DNA of 62,947 nucleotides. Origin: Paracoccus denitrificans (GTDB taxonomy: Bacteria > Pseudomonadota > Alphaproteobacteria > Rhodobacterales > Rhodobacteraceae). Positions 21,401 through 29,704 of this stretch are shown one piece after another. The translations under genes and the position numbers were made by a program. The stretch lies in contig QFNE01000015.1 of the NCBI GenBank assembly GCA_003240735.1, positions 1 through 62,947 on the forward strand. Reading direction: 5' to 3'. Within the stretch, counting starts at the first letter, position 1, and each line of letters starts with the position of its first letter. The notes below the pieces were generated by a model. The model worked only from the letters and a program-made list of their open reading frames with translations, had not been told where the DNA came from and ran no database searches.

Positions 21401-21840
21401 GAAACCGCCCGAATGGGGTGGGCATCACCTGGAGTATAGAAATCGATGTACTTCCGCCCCGCCACTGCGGCAGCAGCCACCGCCTTGTCCACGTCAAGAC
21501 GACGCGACTTGGCCAACTTCACGAGCATGGGCAGGTTCGCACCATAGATGATATGGCGGTGGCGCGCGGCACAGGCAGGGATGGACAGGTTGGATGGCGA
21601 TCCACCGTACAGGTCGGTGACGATCACAACACCGTTGCCACCATCGACCGCATTCGCCGCTGCGCAGATCTCTGCGGACTTGGCTTCACGGTCGTGGTCT
21701 TCTTCGATTGTGACCGCACGAATGCCGGTCTGAGGACCGACGACATGTTCGACTGCGGCAAGATATTCTCGCGCCAATCCACCATGCGCGACAATGACAA
21801 TTCCGATCAAGGCTTCTTCCGACTTCGGCCGTTGGCTCAT
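21397..21840 (-). CDS. PTS EIIA component, mannose/fructose-type
   Basis: 147 residues with a single EIIA-Man domain. The phosphorylation site is H19 in IVIVAHGGLAREYL, followed by VVIVTDLYGGSPSN, a family signature. No EIIB, EIIC or EIID gene is nearby, so it is a regulatory phospho-acceptor of an incomplete PTS, as in Agrobacterium and Sinorhizobium. It overlaps rapZ and the HPr gene by 4 bases each. Confidence 0.93.
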   Translation of the reverse strand: MSQRPKSEEALIGIVIVAHGGLAREYLAAVEHVVGPQTGIRAVTIEEDHDREAKSAEICAAANAVDGGNGVVIVTDLYGGSPSNLSIPACAARHRHIIYGANLPMLVKLAKSRRLDVDKAVAAAAVAGRKYIDFYTPGDAHPIRAVS

Positions 21841-22775
21841 TCGGCGGCTCCCAGATGAGCCGGGATCATCCCGGTCGATTCTGCCGCCCGCTCTCGGCGT
21901 TCCAGTTCTCTGTGACGCTTAGACACCTGCCAACCCGACTGTGCAAGCGCATCACCCATCTTTTCCACCAATGTGACGGAACGATGTTTGCCGCCCGTGC
22001 AGCCGAATCCTATGGCAAGATACGATTTTCCCTCCTGTACATGGGCAGGAAGGACGAATTCGACAAGGCCCAGCACGCGTTCAAAGAACCCGTCATACAG
22101 GGGGTCCCCCATGACGTGCGCTTGCACCCTCAGGTCACGGCCATCGAACGGGCGCAATTCCGGTTTCCAATGCGGATTGTCCAGGAATCGACAGTCGAAC
22201 ATCAGATCAAGCCCGCGCGGCATCCCGCGCTTGTAGCTGAATGACTGGACCGAGACCCGCAGCCCCTGATCGTCACGGGCATCGAACAGCCGCGCGAGTT
22301 CCGCACGCAGGTCATGCGGCGTCAGATCAGAGGTGTTGATCAGCATGTCGGCACGCGCGCGCACCGGCATCAGCAGATCATGCTCCAGCAGGATCGCCTC
22401 GGTCGGTGAACCTTCCTTCGCCAGCGGATGGCGGCGGCGAGTCTCACTATAGCGGCGGATCAACTCATCCGTGCCGCAGTCGAGGTAAAGAACCTCCAGC
22501 GCGTAGCCCGGCCGTTTGGTCAGGTCATCGATCAGATCGATCACGTTGGCCGTCGAAAAATCACGGTTGCGGGTGTCCAGCCCCAGCGCCAGCGGCATGG
22601 GGCGCACCGGCCCATCCAGCAGTCGCGGGACGAGGCTGAGGGGGATGTTGTCGATCCCTTCGAACCCCATATCCTCTAACGCAGCAATCGCGGTCGAGCG
22701 GCCTGCCCCGGACGGTCCGGTGACCAGCATCACCCGCTGTTGCGCGGTTCCGTCGACGTCATGCGAACTTGCCAT
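21837..22775 (-). CDS. rapZ: RapZ-family nucleotide-binding protein (RNase adapter family)
   Basis: 312 residues from the ATG at 22775; a GTG 7 codons upstream is an alternative start. Walker A is GPSGAGRST at about 20-28, with Arg in place of the usual Lys, which is common in this family in alphaproteobacteria. The C-terminal signature is GFGCTGGKHRSV. In E. coli RapZ guides RNase E to the sRNA GlmZ; the alphaproteobacterial role is less certain and may link to PTS phosphorylation. It lies between hprK and EIIA in one operon. Confidence 0.92.
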   Translation of the reverse strand: MASSHDVDGTAQQRVMLVTGPSGAGRSTAIAALEDMGFEGIDNIPLSLVPRLLDGPVRPMPLALGLDTRNRDFSTANVIDLIDDLTKRPGYALEVLYLDCGTDELIRRYSETRRRHPLAKEGSPTEAILLEHDLLMPVRARADMLINTSDLTPHDLRAELARLFDARDDQGLRVSVQSFSYKRGMPRGLDLMFDCRFLDNPHWKPELRPFDGRDLRVQAHVMGDPLYDGFFERVLGLVEFVLPAHVQEGKSYLAIGFGCTGGKHRSVTLVEKMGDALAQSGWQVSKRHRELERRERAAESTGMIPAHLGAAE

Positions 22776-22798
22776 GCCGGCCTTTTCTGTTGACACCC

Positions 22799-23221
22799 TC
22801 AGTGGCGCCGCCCGGCCAGAAGATATTGCCGCAGCGCCATACCAAGATGCGGACGCAACGGACCGGTGACAAGGGAAATGGCAATATCCATCAGGTCATA
22901 AACCTGTGCGGGTGGCAGGCGTGCATCATTTGATTGATCCAGATCGCAGATCAGCGTGATCCGCGTCGGCCCCGCCGGACTGGCGTTCAGCAGTCCCACC
23001 CCGCGTGCCTCGATCAGGCCTGAAAGCGCGGCGGGCGCATCGGCAATGATTTTGCCATTTTCGCGCCAAACCAGCACCCGGTCGTCGGCGATCAGCTGAC
23101 ATCCGTAGGCCATCATTTCTAGCGCAAGCGAGGATTTCCCCGCGCCCGACCGGCCGAGAATCAGGACGCCCTTGCCGTTCAGGGCAACGGCACTTGCATG
23201 TAGCGTCTCTTGCTTGGCCAT
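22799..23221 (-). CDS. hprK: HPr kinase/phosphorylase, short form
   Basis: 140 residues, the C-terminal catalytic domain only; Gram-positive HprK has about 310 residues with an extra N-terminal domain. Walker A is GRSGAGKS at 23-30, with D46 and D47 in LIADDRV. It phosphorylates HPr on the serine. The short form is standard in alphaproteobacteria. The ATG at 23221 is supported by homology at KQETLHASAV; an open frame upstream is not conserved. It is divergent from pckA, with 127 bases between the starts. Confidence 0.92.
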   Translation of the reverse strand: MAKQETLHASAVALNGKGVLILGRSGAGKSSLALEMMAYGCQLIADDRVLVWRENGKIIADAPAALSGLIEARGVGLLNASPAGPTRITLICDLDQSNDARLPPAQVYDLMDIAISLVTGPLRPHLGMALRQYLLAGRRH

Positions 23222-23235
23222 GCTGCCCGCCTTCT

Positions 23236-23266
23236 GGTTGCGATAACTTTGACCGGTTGCGCTAAC
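23236..23266. promoter_or_regulatory. Twin LacI-type operator-like sites upstream of pckA and hprK
   Basis: GGTTGCGATAAC at 23236-23247 and GGTTGCGCTAAC at 23255-23266 differ in one base and lie 19 bp apart. Each is close to the GTTNGCGNTAAC pattern of LacI-family operators. Binding by a PckR/CceR-type regulator is inferred. Confidence 0.45.
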
Positions 23267-23284
23267 GTGCCGGCGCGGGTCTTT

Positions 23285-23305
23285 TATCACGTCTGCACCG
23301 TGATA
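23285..23305. promoter_or_regulatory. 7-bp inverted repeat in the pckA leader
   Basis: TATCACG and CGTGATA are separated by 7 bases, 44 to 64 bases before the pckA ATG. It may be an operator or overlap the promoter; no regulator can be named. Confidence 0.4.
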
Positions 23306-23348
23306 TAGCACCCGAAAGATTTCCTTTCAGAACCAAGGAGCCGCAGAT

Positions 23349-24944
23349 ATGGCCGACGTGCGCGTCAACCCGAATTGCAAGCTGGAAGATCAGGGCATCT
23401 CGGGGCTTGGCGTGGTCCATTATAACCTGCTGGAGCCGGCCTTGATGGAAGCCGCGATCCGGCGCGGCGAAGGACATCTGGGTCTGGGCGGCACGCTTCT
23501 GGTCAAGACCGGCGCCAAGACCGGACGCTCGCCCAAGGACAAGTTCGTCGTTCGCACGCCGTCGGTCGAAGACAGCATCTGGTGGGATAACAACGCCCCG
23601 ATGGAGCCTGACGCGTTTGCGCGACTGCGCGACGACATGCTGGCGCACATGCAGGGCAAGGAATACTTCGTCCAGGACCTGTTCGGCGGCGCCGACCCCG
23701 AACAGCGGCTGGACGTGCGGGTCGTCAGTGAACTGGCCTGGCACAACCTTTTCATCCGCCATCTTCTGCGCCGCCCCGAGGCATCTGAACTTGCCGATTT
23801 CACGCCCGACTGGACAATCATCAACTGCCCGTCCTTCAAGGCCGATCCGGCCCGCCATGGCTGCCGCACCGATACGGTCATCGCGATCAACTTCGACGAA
23901 AAGCAGATCCTGATCGCCAACACCGAATACTCGGGTGAAAACAAGAAGGGTGTGTTCACGCTTCTGAACTACATCCTGCCGGAACGCGGCGTGATGCCGA
24001 TGCACTGTTCGGCCAACCACGCGATCGGCGACGCCGACGACGTCGCCATCTTCTTTGGCCTGTCCGGCACCGGGAAAACGACGCTGTCCCAGGACCCGTC
24101 GCGGATCCTCATCGGTGATGACGAACACGGCTGGTCGGACAAGGGCACCTTCAACTTTGAAGGCGGCTGCTATGCCAAGACGATCAACCTCTCGCCCGAG
24201 GCGGAGCCGGAAATCTATGCCACGACAAGCCGTTTCGCGACGGTGATCGAGAACATGATCTACGACCCCGACACGCTGGAGCTGGACTTCACCGACGGGT
24301 CGATCACCGAAAACATCCGTTGCGCCTATCCGCTGGACGCGATTTCGAATGCATCGCCCACGGGCATGGCGGGTCAGCCCAAGCACGTCGTGATGCTGAC
24401 GTCGGATGCCTATGGGGTGATGCCCCCCATCGCGCGACTGACACCGGCACAGGCGATGTACCATTTCCTGTCGGGCTTCACGTCCAAGACGCCGGGGACC
24501 GAAGACGGGGTTCTGGAACCCCAACCGACGTTTTCCACGTGCTTTGGCGCCCCTTTCATGCCGCGCCGCCCCGAAGAATACGGCCGCCTGCTGGAACAGC
24601 GCATCAAGGCGTCGGGTGCCGATTGCTGGCTGGTCAACACAGGCTGGACCGGAGGGCCCTTCGGCACGGGCAAGCGCATGCCGATCAAGGCCACGCGCGC
24701 GCTGCTCGCCGCAGCGCTCGACGGATCGCTGAACAACGCCGAGTTCCGCAAGGATCCGAACTTCGGCTTCGACGTTCCGATCGCTGTGCCGGGTGTCGAT
24801 GCCAAGCTGCTTGACCCGCGCCAGACGTGGGCCGATGGCGCCGCATATGACGCGCAGGCTGAAAAGCTGAAAGGTATGTTCCGCGCGAACTTCGCCAAAT
24901 ACGAAGACAAGGTTGAACAGGACGTCCGCGACGCGGCAATCTGA
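23349..24944 (+). CDS. pckA: Phosphoenolpyruvate carboxykinase (ATP)
   Basis: Converts oxaloacetate and ATP to PEP, the entry to gluconeogenesis from TCA intermediates. 531 residues, normal for the ATP-dependent form. Features are LVKTGAKTGRSPKDKF at about 51, HCSANHAIGD, the kinase-1a loop GLSGTGKT at 237-244 and IGDDEHGWSDKGTFNFEGGC. AAGGAG precedes the ATG. It is divergent from hprK and the PTS set; upstream sites suggest LacI-type carbon control. A strong bidirectional terminator follows. Confidence 0.97.
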   Translation: MADVRVNPNCKLEDQGISGLGVVHYNLLEPALMEAAIRRGEGHLGLGGTLLVKTGAKTGRSPKDKFVVRTPSVEDSIWWDNNAPMEPDAFARLRDDMLAHMQGKEYFVQDLFGGADPEQRLDVRVVSELAWHNLFIRHLLRRPEASELADFTPDWTIINCPSFKADPARHGCRTDTVIAINFDEKQILIANTEYSGENKKGVFTLLNYILPERGVMPMHCSANHAIGDADDVAIFFGLSGTGKTTLSQDPSRILIGDDEHGWSDKGTFNFEGGCYAKTINLSPEAEPEIYATTSRFATVIENMIYDPDTLELDFTDGSITENIRCAYPLDAISNASPTGMAGQPKHVVMLTSDAYGVMPPIARLTPAQAMYHFLSGFTSKTPGTEDGVLEPQPTFSTCFGAPFMPRRPEEYGRLLEQRIKASGADCWLVNTGWTGGPFGTGKRMPIKATRALLAAALDGSLNNAEFRKDPNFGFDVPIAVPGVDAKLLDPRQTWADGAAYDAQAEKLKGMFRANFAKYEDKVEQDVRDAAI

Positions 24945-24963
24945 CCTAGCTGGCGCATCAAAA

Positions 24964-24991
24964 AAAAGGCCCGCCATCTGGCGGGCCTTTT
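24964..24991. terminator. Bidirectional terminator between pckA and the LysM gene
   Basis: 12-bp stem (AAAAGGCCCGCC with GGCGGGCCTTTT) and ATCT loop. A-rich sequence on the left gives a T-run on the minus strand too, so it can stop transcripts from both convergent genes. Confidence 0.88.
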
Positions 24992-25006
24992 GCGTTTCGG
25001 CAGGTG

Positions 25007-25537
25007 TCACTTCGCCGGGATGCGCAGCGACTGACCCGGATAGATCTTGTCGGGGTCAGACAGCATCGGCTTGTTGGCCTCGAAAATCTCGCGATAGCGG
25101 TTCGCGTCGCCGAGATACTCCTTGGCGATCGCCGACAGGTTTTCACCCTTCTTGACGGCGTGGAACACCGGATCGGTTGGCGTTCCGGGCGCGGCGGGGG
25201 GCAACTCAGCCTCGACCTTGGCAATGCCCTTGATGTTGCCGACCGCCAGGATCAGCTTTTCCATCGTCTCGCGATCAGCGCCCTTGTTTTCGACCCGTAC
25301 GGTATCGCCCGTCAGGTACAGATGCACCTTGCTTGAATCCAAGCCCACGCGCTTCACCTCGGCGTTCAGCGCGTCCAGCTTGCGCTGCGTTTCTGCGTCA
25401 TGCGCAGGCTTCGGCGCCGCCTGGGTATTCGGGGCGGCGGTCGGGGCCGCCTTGGGCTGTTCTTTCGGCTGCTCCTCGGCCTTGGCTTCACCAAACACAG
25501 AGGCACCGGCGTCTTTCACGAAATCCCACAAACCCAT
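25007..25537 (-). CDS. LysM and BON domain protein (YgaU/Kbp-like)
   Basis: 176 residues from the ATG at 25537, which follows AAGGAAAGGA. After MGLWDFVKDAGASVFGEA comes an Ala/Pro/Gln-rich linker (about 20-45), a BON-like domain (50-110; KVHLYLTGDTVRVENKG, then ILAVGNIKGIAKVEAEL) and a C-terminal LysM domain (125-176; HAVKKGENLSAIAKEYLG). The E. coli homologue Kbp binds potassium in the cytosol. No signal peptide is seen, in line with that. It ends an operon-like run with rnr. Confidence 0.88.
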   Translation of the reverse strand: MGLWDFVKDAGASVFGEAKAEEQPKEQPKAAPTAAPNTQAAPKPAHDAETQRKLDALNAEVKRVGLDSSKVHLYLTGDTVRVENKGADRETMEKLILAVGNIKGIAKVEAELPPAAPGTPTDPVFHAVKKGENLSAIAKEYLGDANRYREIFEANKPMLSDPDKIYPGQSLRIPAK

Positions 25538-25609
25538 TGGTTTTCCTTTCCTTCGTCTATTCGAAGGGGGAAACGCCGCACCCAAAACCGGGGTTCCGCA
25601 GTGGCGGGG

Positions 25610-27883
25610 TCAGTCGCGCTTGCGGCGACGTTTGACGGCGCGCTTGGCGTCAGACGCTGACTTTCGCGCCGGGGCGCGGCGCGCCGATTTTCCGCGCTTG
25701 CCGCCGCCTCGCGGTCCCGACGGCATGGACTGCCCGTCCAGTTCGACCAGCTCCAACATCAGACCGCCCGTCATCGGGATCGCCTCGGACAGGCGCACGA
25801 TGACGCGTTGACCGACACCGATCCTGATGCCGGTGTCGGACCCCAGCAGCGTCTGGGTATCGCGGTCATAGATGAAGTACTCGCGCCCCAGTTCGCGGAT
25901 CGGCAGCAGACCGTCCGCGCCGGTTTCATCCAGCTTCACGAACGCCCCGAACCGCTGAATGCCACTGATCCGACCTGTGAACTCGGCCCCCACCCGGTCG
26001 GCCAGATATGCGGCAAGGTAGCGGTCGGTCGTGTCACGTTCCGCGACCATGCTGCGCCGTTCGGTTTCGCTGATGTGCTTGGCCGTGTCTTCCAGCGTGT
26101 CGATGTCGTGGGGCGACAGACCATCCTTGCCCCAACCATGCCCGGTTATCAGCGCGCGGTGCACGATCAGGTCGGAGTACCGACGGATCGGCGATGTGAA
26201 ATGCGCATAATTCTTCAGCGCCAGTCCGAAATGGCCAAAGTTGTCCGGGTGATAATATGCCTGCGTCATCGACCTAAGCGTCGAGATGTTGATCAGCTCG
26301 TCAAAGTCGGTCCCTTCGGCCTGCGCCAGCAGTCGGTTCAGCTGCGACGTTTGCAGAACCTGACCCTTGGCCAGCGCGAACCCGGACGCTTCGGCCACAT
26401 CGCGCAGCGCGTTCAGCTTTTCCTCGCTGGGTTCTTCGTGGACCCGGAACAGAAGCGGGCGGCGCAGACGGATCAGCTCCTCGGCCGCCGCGACGTTCGC
26501 CAGCACCATGAATTCTTCGATCAGCTTGTGGGCGTCCAGCCGTTCCCGGAACGCGACGGTCTTGACGCGGCCGTCGTCGGTCAGCTCGATGCGGCGCTCA
26601 GGCAGGTCCAGATCCAGCGGTTGGCGCCGCTTTCGCGCCGCGCTGAGCAGGTCATAGGCCGCATAGAGCGGCGTGATCACGTCATCCATCAGCGGCGCTG
26701 TCTGGTCGTCCGGCGCGCCGTCCTTGGCCGCCTGCGCCTGTTCATAGGTCAGCGAGGCTTGGCTGTTCATGATGCCGCGCACGAATTCATGCCCGATCTT
26801 GTCGCCCTGCGCGTTCAGTCGCATGCGAACGGCCAGGCAGGGCCGGTCGACGCCTTCGTGCAGGCTGCAAAGATCACCCGAAAGGATGTCGGGCAGCATC
26901 GGCACGACCCGGTCGGGGAAGTAGGTCGAATTGCCGCGCTTGCGCGCTTCGCGGTCCAGCTGCGACCCGGGCGTGACGTAATGGGCGACGTCCGCGATGG
27001 CGACCCAGATGACCATCCCGTCGGGGTTCTTGGGGTCGTCGTCCCGCATCGCGGCCACCGCATCGTCGTGGTCGCGGGCATCTGCTGGGTCGATCGTCAC
27101 CAATGGCAGCTGCCGCAGGTCGGTGCGCTTACCCATCGGGGCGGGCTTGGCGGCATCGGCCTCGGCAATCACATCATCGGGGAAATCGTCGGGGATGCCG
27201 TGCTGATGGATCGCGATCAGGCTGACCGCGCGCGGCGCCGACGGATCGCCCAGCCGTTCGATCACGCGAGCCTGCGCCAGGCCCATCCGGCCCTTGGGGC
27301 CGATCTGTTCGGCTTCGACCAGTTCGCCGTCCTGCGCGTCAAGCGTCGCATCGGCGCGCACGCGCCATTCACGGTCCACACCCTTGTCGATGGGGGTGAT
27401 GCGCCCGCCTTCGGTCGCCTTGCGGTAAATGCCGACGACCTTGTGCGGTGCCGTCCCGATGCGGCGGATCAGCCGGGCCTGGTACTGGTGGTCGTCCCCG
27501 TGGGTTTCGATCAACCGCACCAGCGCCCGTTCGCCCGCACCAAGCGCGGGGTCCGATTTCAGCGGGGCGAACAGGATGCGGGGCATGGGCGCGGTGCCCT
27601 GCCACTCCATCGGTCGCACGAAGATGTCGCCGTCGGCATCGGGCGCCAACACCTCGACCACAGTCACCGGCGGCAGACGCTCGGCATCGCGGTAACTGCG
27701 GCGGCGGCGTTCCAGCAAGCCCTCGGCCTCCAGCTCTTTCAGGACGCGCTTCAGCTCGATCCGGGCGCTGCCCTTGATGTTGAAGGCTTTCGCGATGTCG
27801 CGTTTCGCGGTGGCATCGGGGTTGTCCGCAATCCAGTCAAGGATTTGCTGACGCGAGGGTAGCGGGTTCTGGGTCGAATTCAT
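25610..27883 (-). CDS. rnr: Ribonuclease R
   Basis: 3'-5' exoribonuclease that degrades structured RNA. 757 residues. In order: an N-terminal winged-helix region (1-65), cold-shock domains, the RNB catalytic domain and a C-terminal S1 domain ending in a Lys/Arg-rich tail. The catalytic aspartates are D265, D271, D273 and D274 in IDPADARDHDDAVAA. S1 residues are visible in FTGRISGIQRFGAFVKLDETGADG. fdhD precedes it by 45 bases and the LysM gene follows, all on the minus strand. Confidence 0.95.
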   Translation of the reverse strand: MNSTQNPLPSRQQILDWIADNPDATAKRDIAKAFNIKGSARIELKRVLKELEAEGLLERRRRSYRDAERLPPVTVVEVLAPDADGDIFVRPMEWQGTAPMPRILFAPLKSDPALGAGERALVRLIETHGDDHQYQARLIRRIGTAPHKVVGIYRKATEGGRITPIDKGVDREWRVRADATLDAQDGELVEAEQIGPKGRMGLAQARVIERLGDPSAPRAVSLIAIHQHGIPDDFPDDVIAEADAAKPAPMGKRTDLRQLPLVTIDPADARDHDDAVAAMRDDDPKNPDGMVIWVAIADVAHYVTPGSQLDREARKRGNSTYFPDRVVPMLPDILSGDLCSLHEGVDRPCLAVRMRLNAQGDKIGHEFVRGIMNSQASLTYEQAQAAKDGAPDDQTAPLMDDVITPLYAAYDLLSAARKRRQPLDLDLPERRIELTDDGRVKTVAFRERLDAHKLIEEFMVLANVAAAEELIRLRRPLLFRVHEEPSEEKLNALRDVAEASGFALAKGQVLQTSQLNRLLAQAEGTDFDELINISTLRSMTQAYYHPDNFGHFGLALKNYAHFTSPIRRYSDLIVHRALITGHGWGKDGLSPHDIDTLEDTAKHISETERRSMVAERDTTDRYLAAYLADRVGAEFTGRISGIQRFGAFVKLDETGADGLLPIRELGREYFIYDRDTQTLLGSDTGIRIGVGQRVIVRLSEAIPMTGGLMLELVELDGQSMPSGPRGGGKRGKSARRAPARKSASDAKRAVKRRRKRD

Positions 27884-27928
27884 GGCCCAAGGTTATCACG
27901 GCGCGAAACGGCGCGTCAGCCCGAATCG

Positions 27929-28720
27929 TCAGGCGCCCTGCAGCCGCTTGGCACCGGCAAAGGCGTCGAAAGCGCCGTCCCGCGCCCGGCCGACCAGCGT
28001 CATGCCGCAGGCGTCTGCCCACGCAATCGCCAACTGCGTTGGAACACCCACCCCCGCCAGCACGGGGGCGCCCATGCGCGCGGCTTTCTGCACCAGATCG
28101 ACGGACAGCCGCGACGTCATCGCAACGATCCCCTGCGCGGCCTGTCCACCTTGTCGCGCGACTGCCCCGGCCAGCTTGTCCAGCGCGTTGTGCCGTCCCA
28201 CGTCCTCTCGCACCACGGCGCCCACACGGGTCCACAGACACGCCGCGTGGATCGAGGGCGTCTGTTGCCAGCGCACCTGCCCTGCCGACAGCGCGGCCAT
28301 CGCGTCATCAATATCCGACGGCACAAATGTTGCACCCGACGTGACCGGCACCACCGCGGGTAGTGCCGCGTCGATGCTGTCCACACCGCACAGGCCGCAG
28401 CCCACCGGCCCCACCATCGCGCGGCGCCGATCGGCCAGCCCTGCAGCCAGCCCGGGGCGCAGCCACAGCCGCGCCTCATATGCGGTCAGGCCCGCGGTCT
28501 CCACCTCGGCCACTTCAAAATCGGTGATGTCGTCAGGGGTTTGGATCAAGCCTTCGGTCAAAGCAAAGCCGGTGGCGAAATCGTCCAGATCATGCGGCGT
28601 CGCCATCAGCACCGCTTGGGACGATCCGTCGATGACGATGGCCACCGCCGCCTCTTCCGGCGGGGGTTTGACCGTCACGTCCAGCCACGCGGCGCCCGTC
28701 CAGCGAAGGGCGGGTGTCAC
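27929..28720 (-). CDS. fdhD: Formate dehydrogenase accessory sulfurtransferase FdhD
   Basis: Transfers sulfur from a cysteine desulfurase to the molybdenum cofactor, needed for formate dehydrogenase activity. 263 residues from a GTG at 28720 that overlaps the upstream stop (GTGA). The conserved CxxC motif is in GCGLCGVDSID. Also present are FALTEGLIQTPDDI, EDVGRHNALDKLAG and SRLSVDLVQKAARMGAPVL. No formate dehydrogenase or moa operon is adjacent, though mog lies elsewhere in the window. Confidence 0.93.
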   Translation of the reverse strand: MTPALRWTGAAWLDVTVKPPPEEAAVAIVIDGSSQAVLMATPHDLDDFATGFALTEGLIQTPDDITDFEVAEVETAGLTAYEARLWLRPGLAAGLADRRRAMVGPVGCGLCGVDSIDAALPAVVPVTSGATFVPSDIDDAMAALSAGQVRWQQTPSIHAACLWTRVGAVVREDVGRHNALDKLAGAVARQGGQAAQGIVAMTSRLSVDLVQKAARMGAPVLAGVGVPTQLAIAWADACGMTLVGRARDGAFDAFAGAKRLQGA

Positions 28721-29454
28721 GCCAGACGTCCGGCAATGACCGTCAGGGGAAAGTGGACGGTGACCTCGGCCTCTTCGTCCAGCACCGCCAGCGCATCGTC
28801 CTGAAAGGCAGCGATGACGGCATCGGCACCGGGCGCGCGTGCCGCAGACCAGCTGTTGATATAGACAAGGAACCGTGCCAGCGGCCACGTCACGTCGATG
28901 GACAGGGGTGGCATCGCCAACCGCGCGAACGGAAATGGCAGGTCGCGATAGGCGGTTTCGACATGCGACCGTTCGGCAGGCCAGAAGGGCCTGATTTTGG
29001 TGCTGTAGAACTGCGCAAAACGGTCGGCCAGAACTCCGTCCACCTGCGCGGGACCATAGGTGATCAATGCCAGCAGGGCCCCGGGCCGTGCGACCCGCCG
29101 CGCCTCTGCATAGAACGCGGGCAGGTCGAACCAGTGTGCCGCCTGCGCAGCGACGACCAGTGAGGCCGATCCATCCGTGACCGGCAGATTGCTGGCATCG
29201 CCCAGCTTCCATTCGATGCGCGGGTTGGCGGGCGCCTTTGACAGTTGCGCCTGACTGACATCCACGCCGATCACGCGGTCAAAGTGGTTGGCAAGCTGCG
29301 CGGTCAGTTGGCCGGACCCCGCACCCACGTCGACCGCCAGTTTTCGGTCGGGCGAAAACGTCGCCAGCACGGACGCGAGTTGGGGCGGATAGGTCGGGCG
29401 GCCGGCCGCATAGCCGGCAGCGTTGGTTTGGAAATGCGCGGTCCGATCGCTCAC
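28717..29454 (-). CDS. Class I SAM-dependent methyltransferase
   Basis: 245 residues from a GTG at 29454 that overlaps the purS stop (GTGA). Motif I is LAVDVGAGSGQLT, with DVSQAQL and an acidic end of strand 2; the post-motif GDASNLPVTDGSASLVVAAQAAHWFD resembles the YafE/UbiE-like small-molecule methyltransferases (methyltransferase 11/25). Substrate unknown. Its place between purS and fdhD is where purQ would be expected after purS, so the operon has been rearranged. Confidence 0.85.
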   Translation of the reverse strand: MSDRTAHFQTNAAGYAAGRPTYPPQLASVLATFSPDRKLAVDVGAGSGQLTAQLANHFDRVIGVDVSQAQLSKAPANPRIEWKLGDASNLPVTDGSASLVVAAQAAHWFDLPAFYAEARRVARPGALLALITYGPAQVDGVLADRFAQFYSTKIRPFWPAERSHVETAYRDLPFPFARLAMPPLSIDVTWPLARFLVYINSWSAARAPGADAVIAAFQDDALAVLDEEAEVTVHFPLTVIAGRLA

Positions 29455-29690
29455 GCGATCTCGACCCGCCAGCTTTCGATGACGGTGTTGGCCAGCAGCT
29501 TTTCGCACATGCGGCCCACCTCGGCCTCGGCCGCGGCCCGGTCGGTCGCGGCCAGATCCAGCTCGATCACCTTGCCTTGCCGCACGCCGTTGACGCCCTG
29601 AAAGCCCAGGCCCAGCAGCGCGTGCCGGATCGCCTCTCCCTGCGGGTCAAGAACGCCGTTCTTCAGCATAACAGTCACGCGGGCTTTCAT
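29451..29690 (-). CDS. purS: Phosphoribosylformylglycinamidine synthase subunit PurS
   Basis: 79-residue small subunit of the PurSLQ complex, which converts FGAR to FGAM in purine synthesis. MKARVTVMLKNGVLDPQGEAI is diagnostic, with GVNGVRQGKVIELDL following. AAGGA lies before the ATG at 29690. It begins 14 bases after purC. purQ and purL are not in the window. Confidence 0.94.
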   Translation of the reverse strand: MKARVTVMLKNGVLDPQGEAIRHALLGLGFQGVNGVRQGKVIELDLAATDRAAAEAEVGRMCEKLLANTVIESWRVEIA

Positions 29691-29704
29691 GGCAATCCTT
29701 CCGG

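Noticed and set aside
25808..27862. A 684-codon open frame antisense to rnr
   Set aside because: It mirrors the codon pattern of rnr (GC-rich third positions leave antisense frames open), has no recognisable domain, and rnr is a clear full-length gene.
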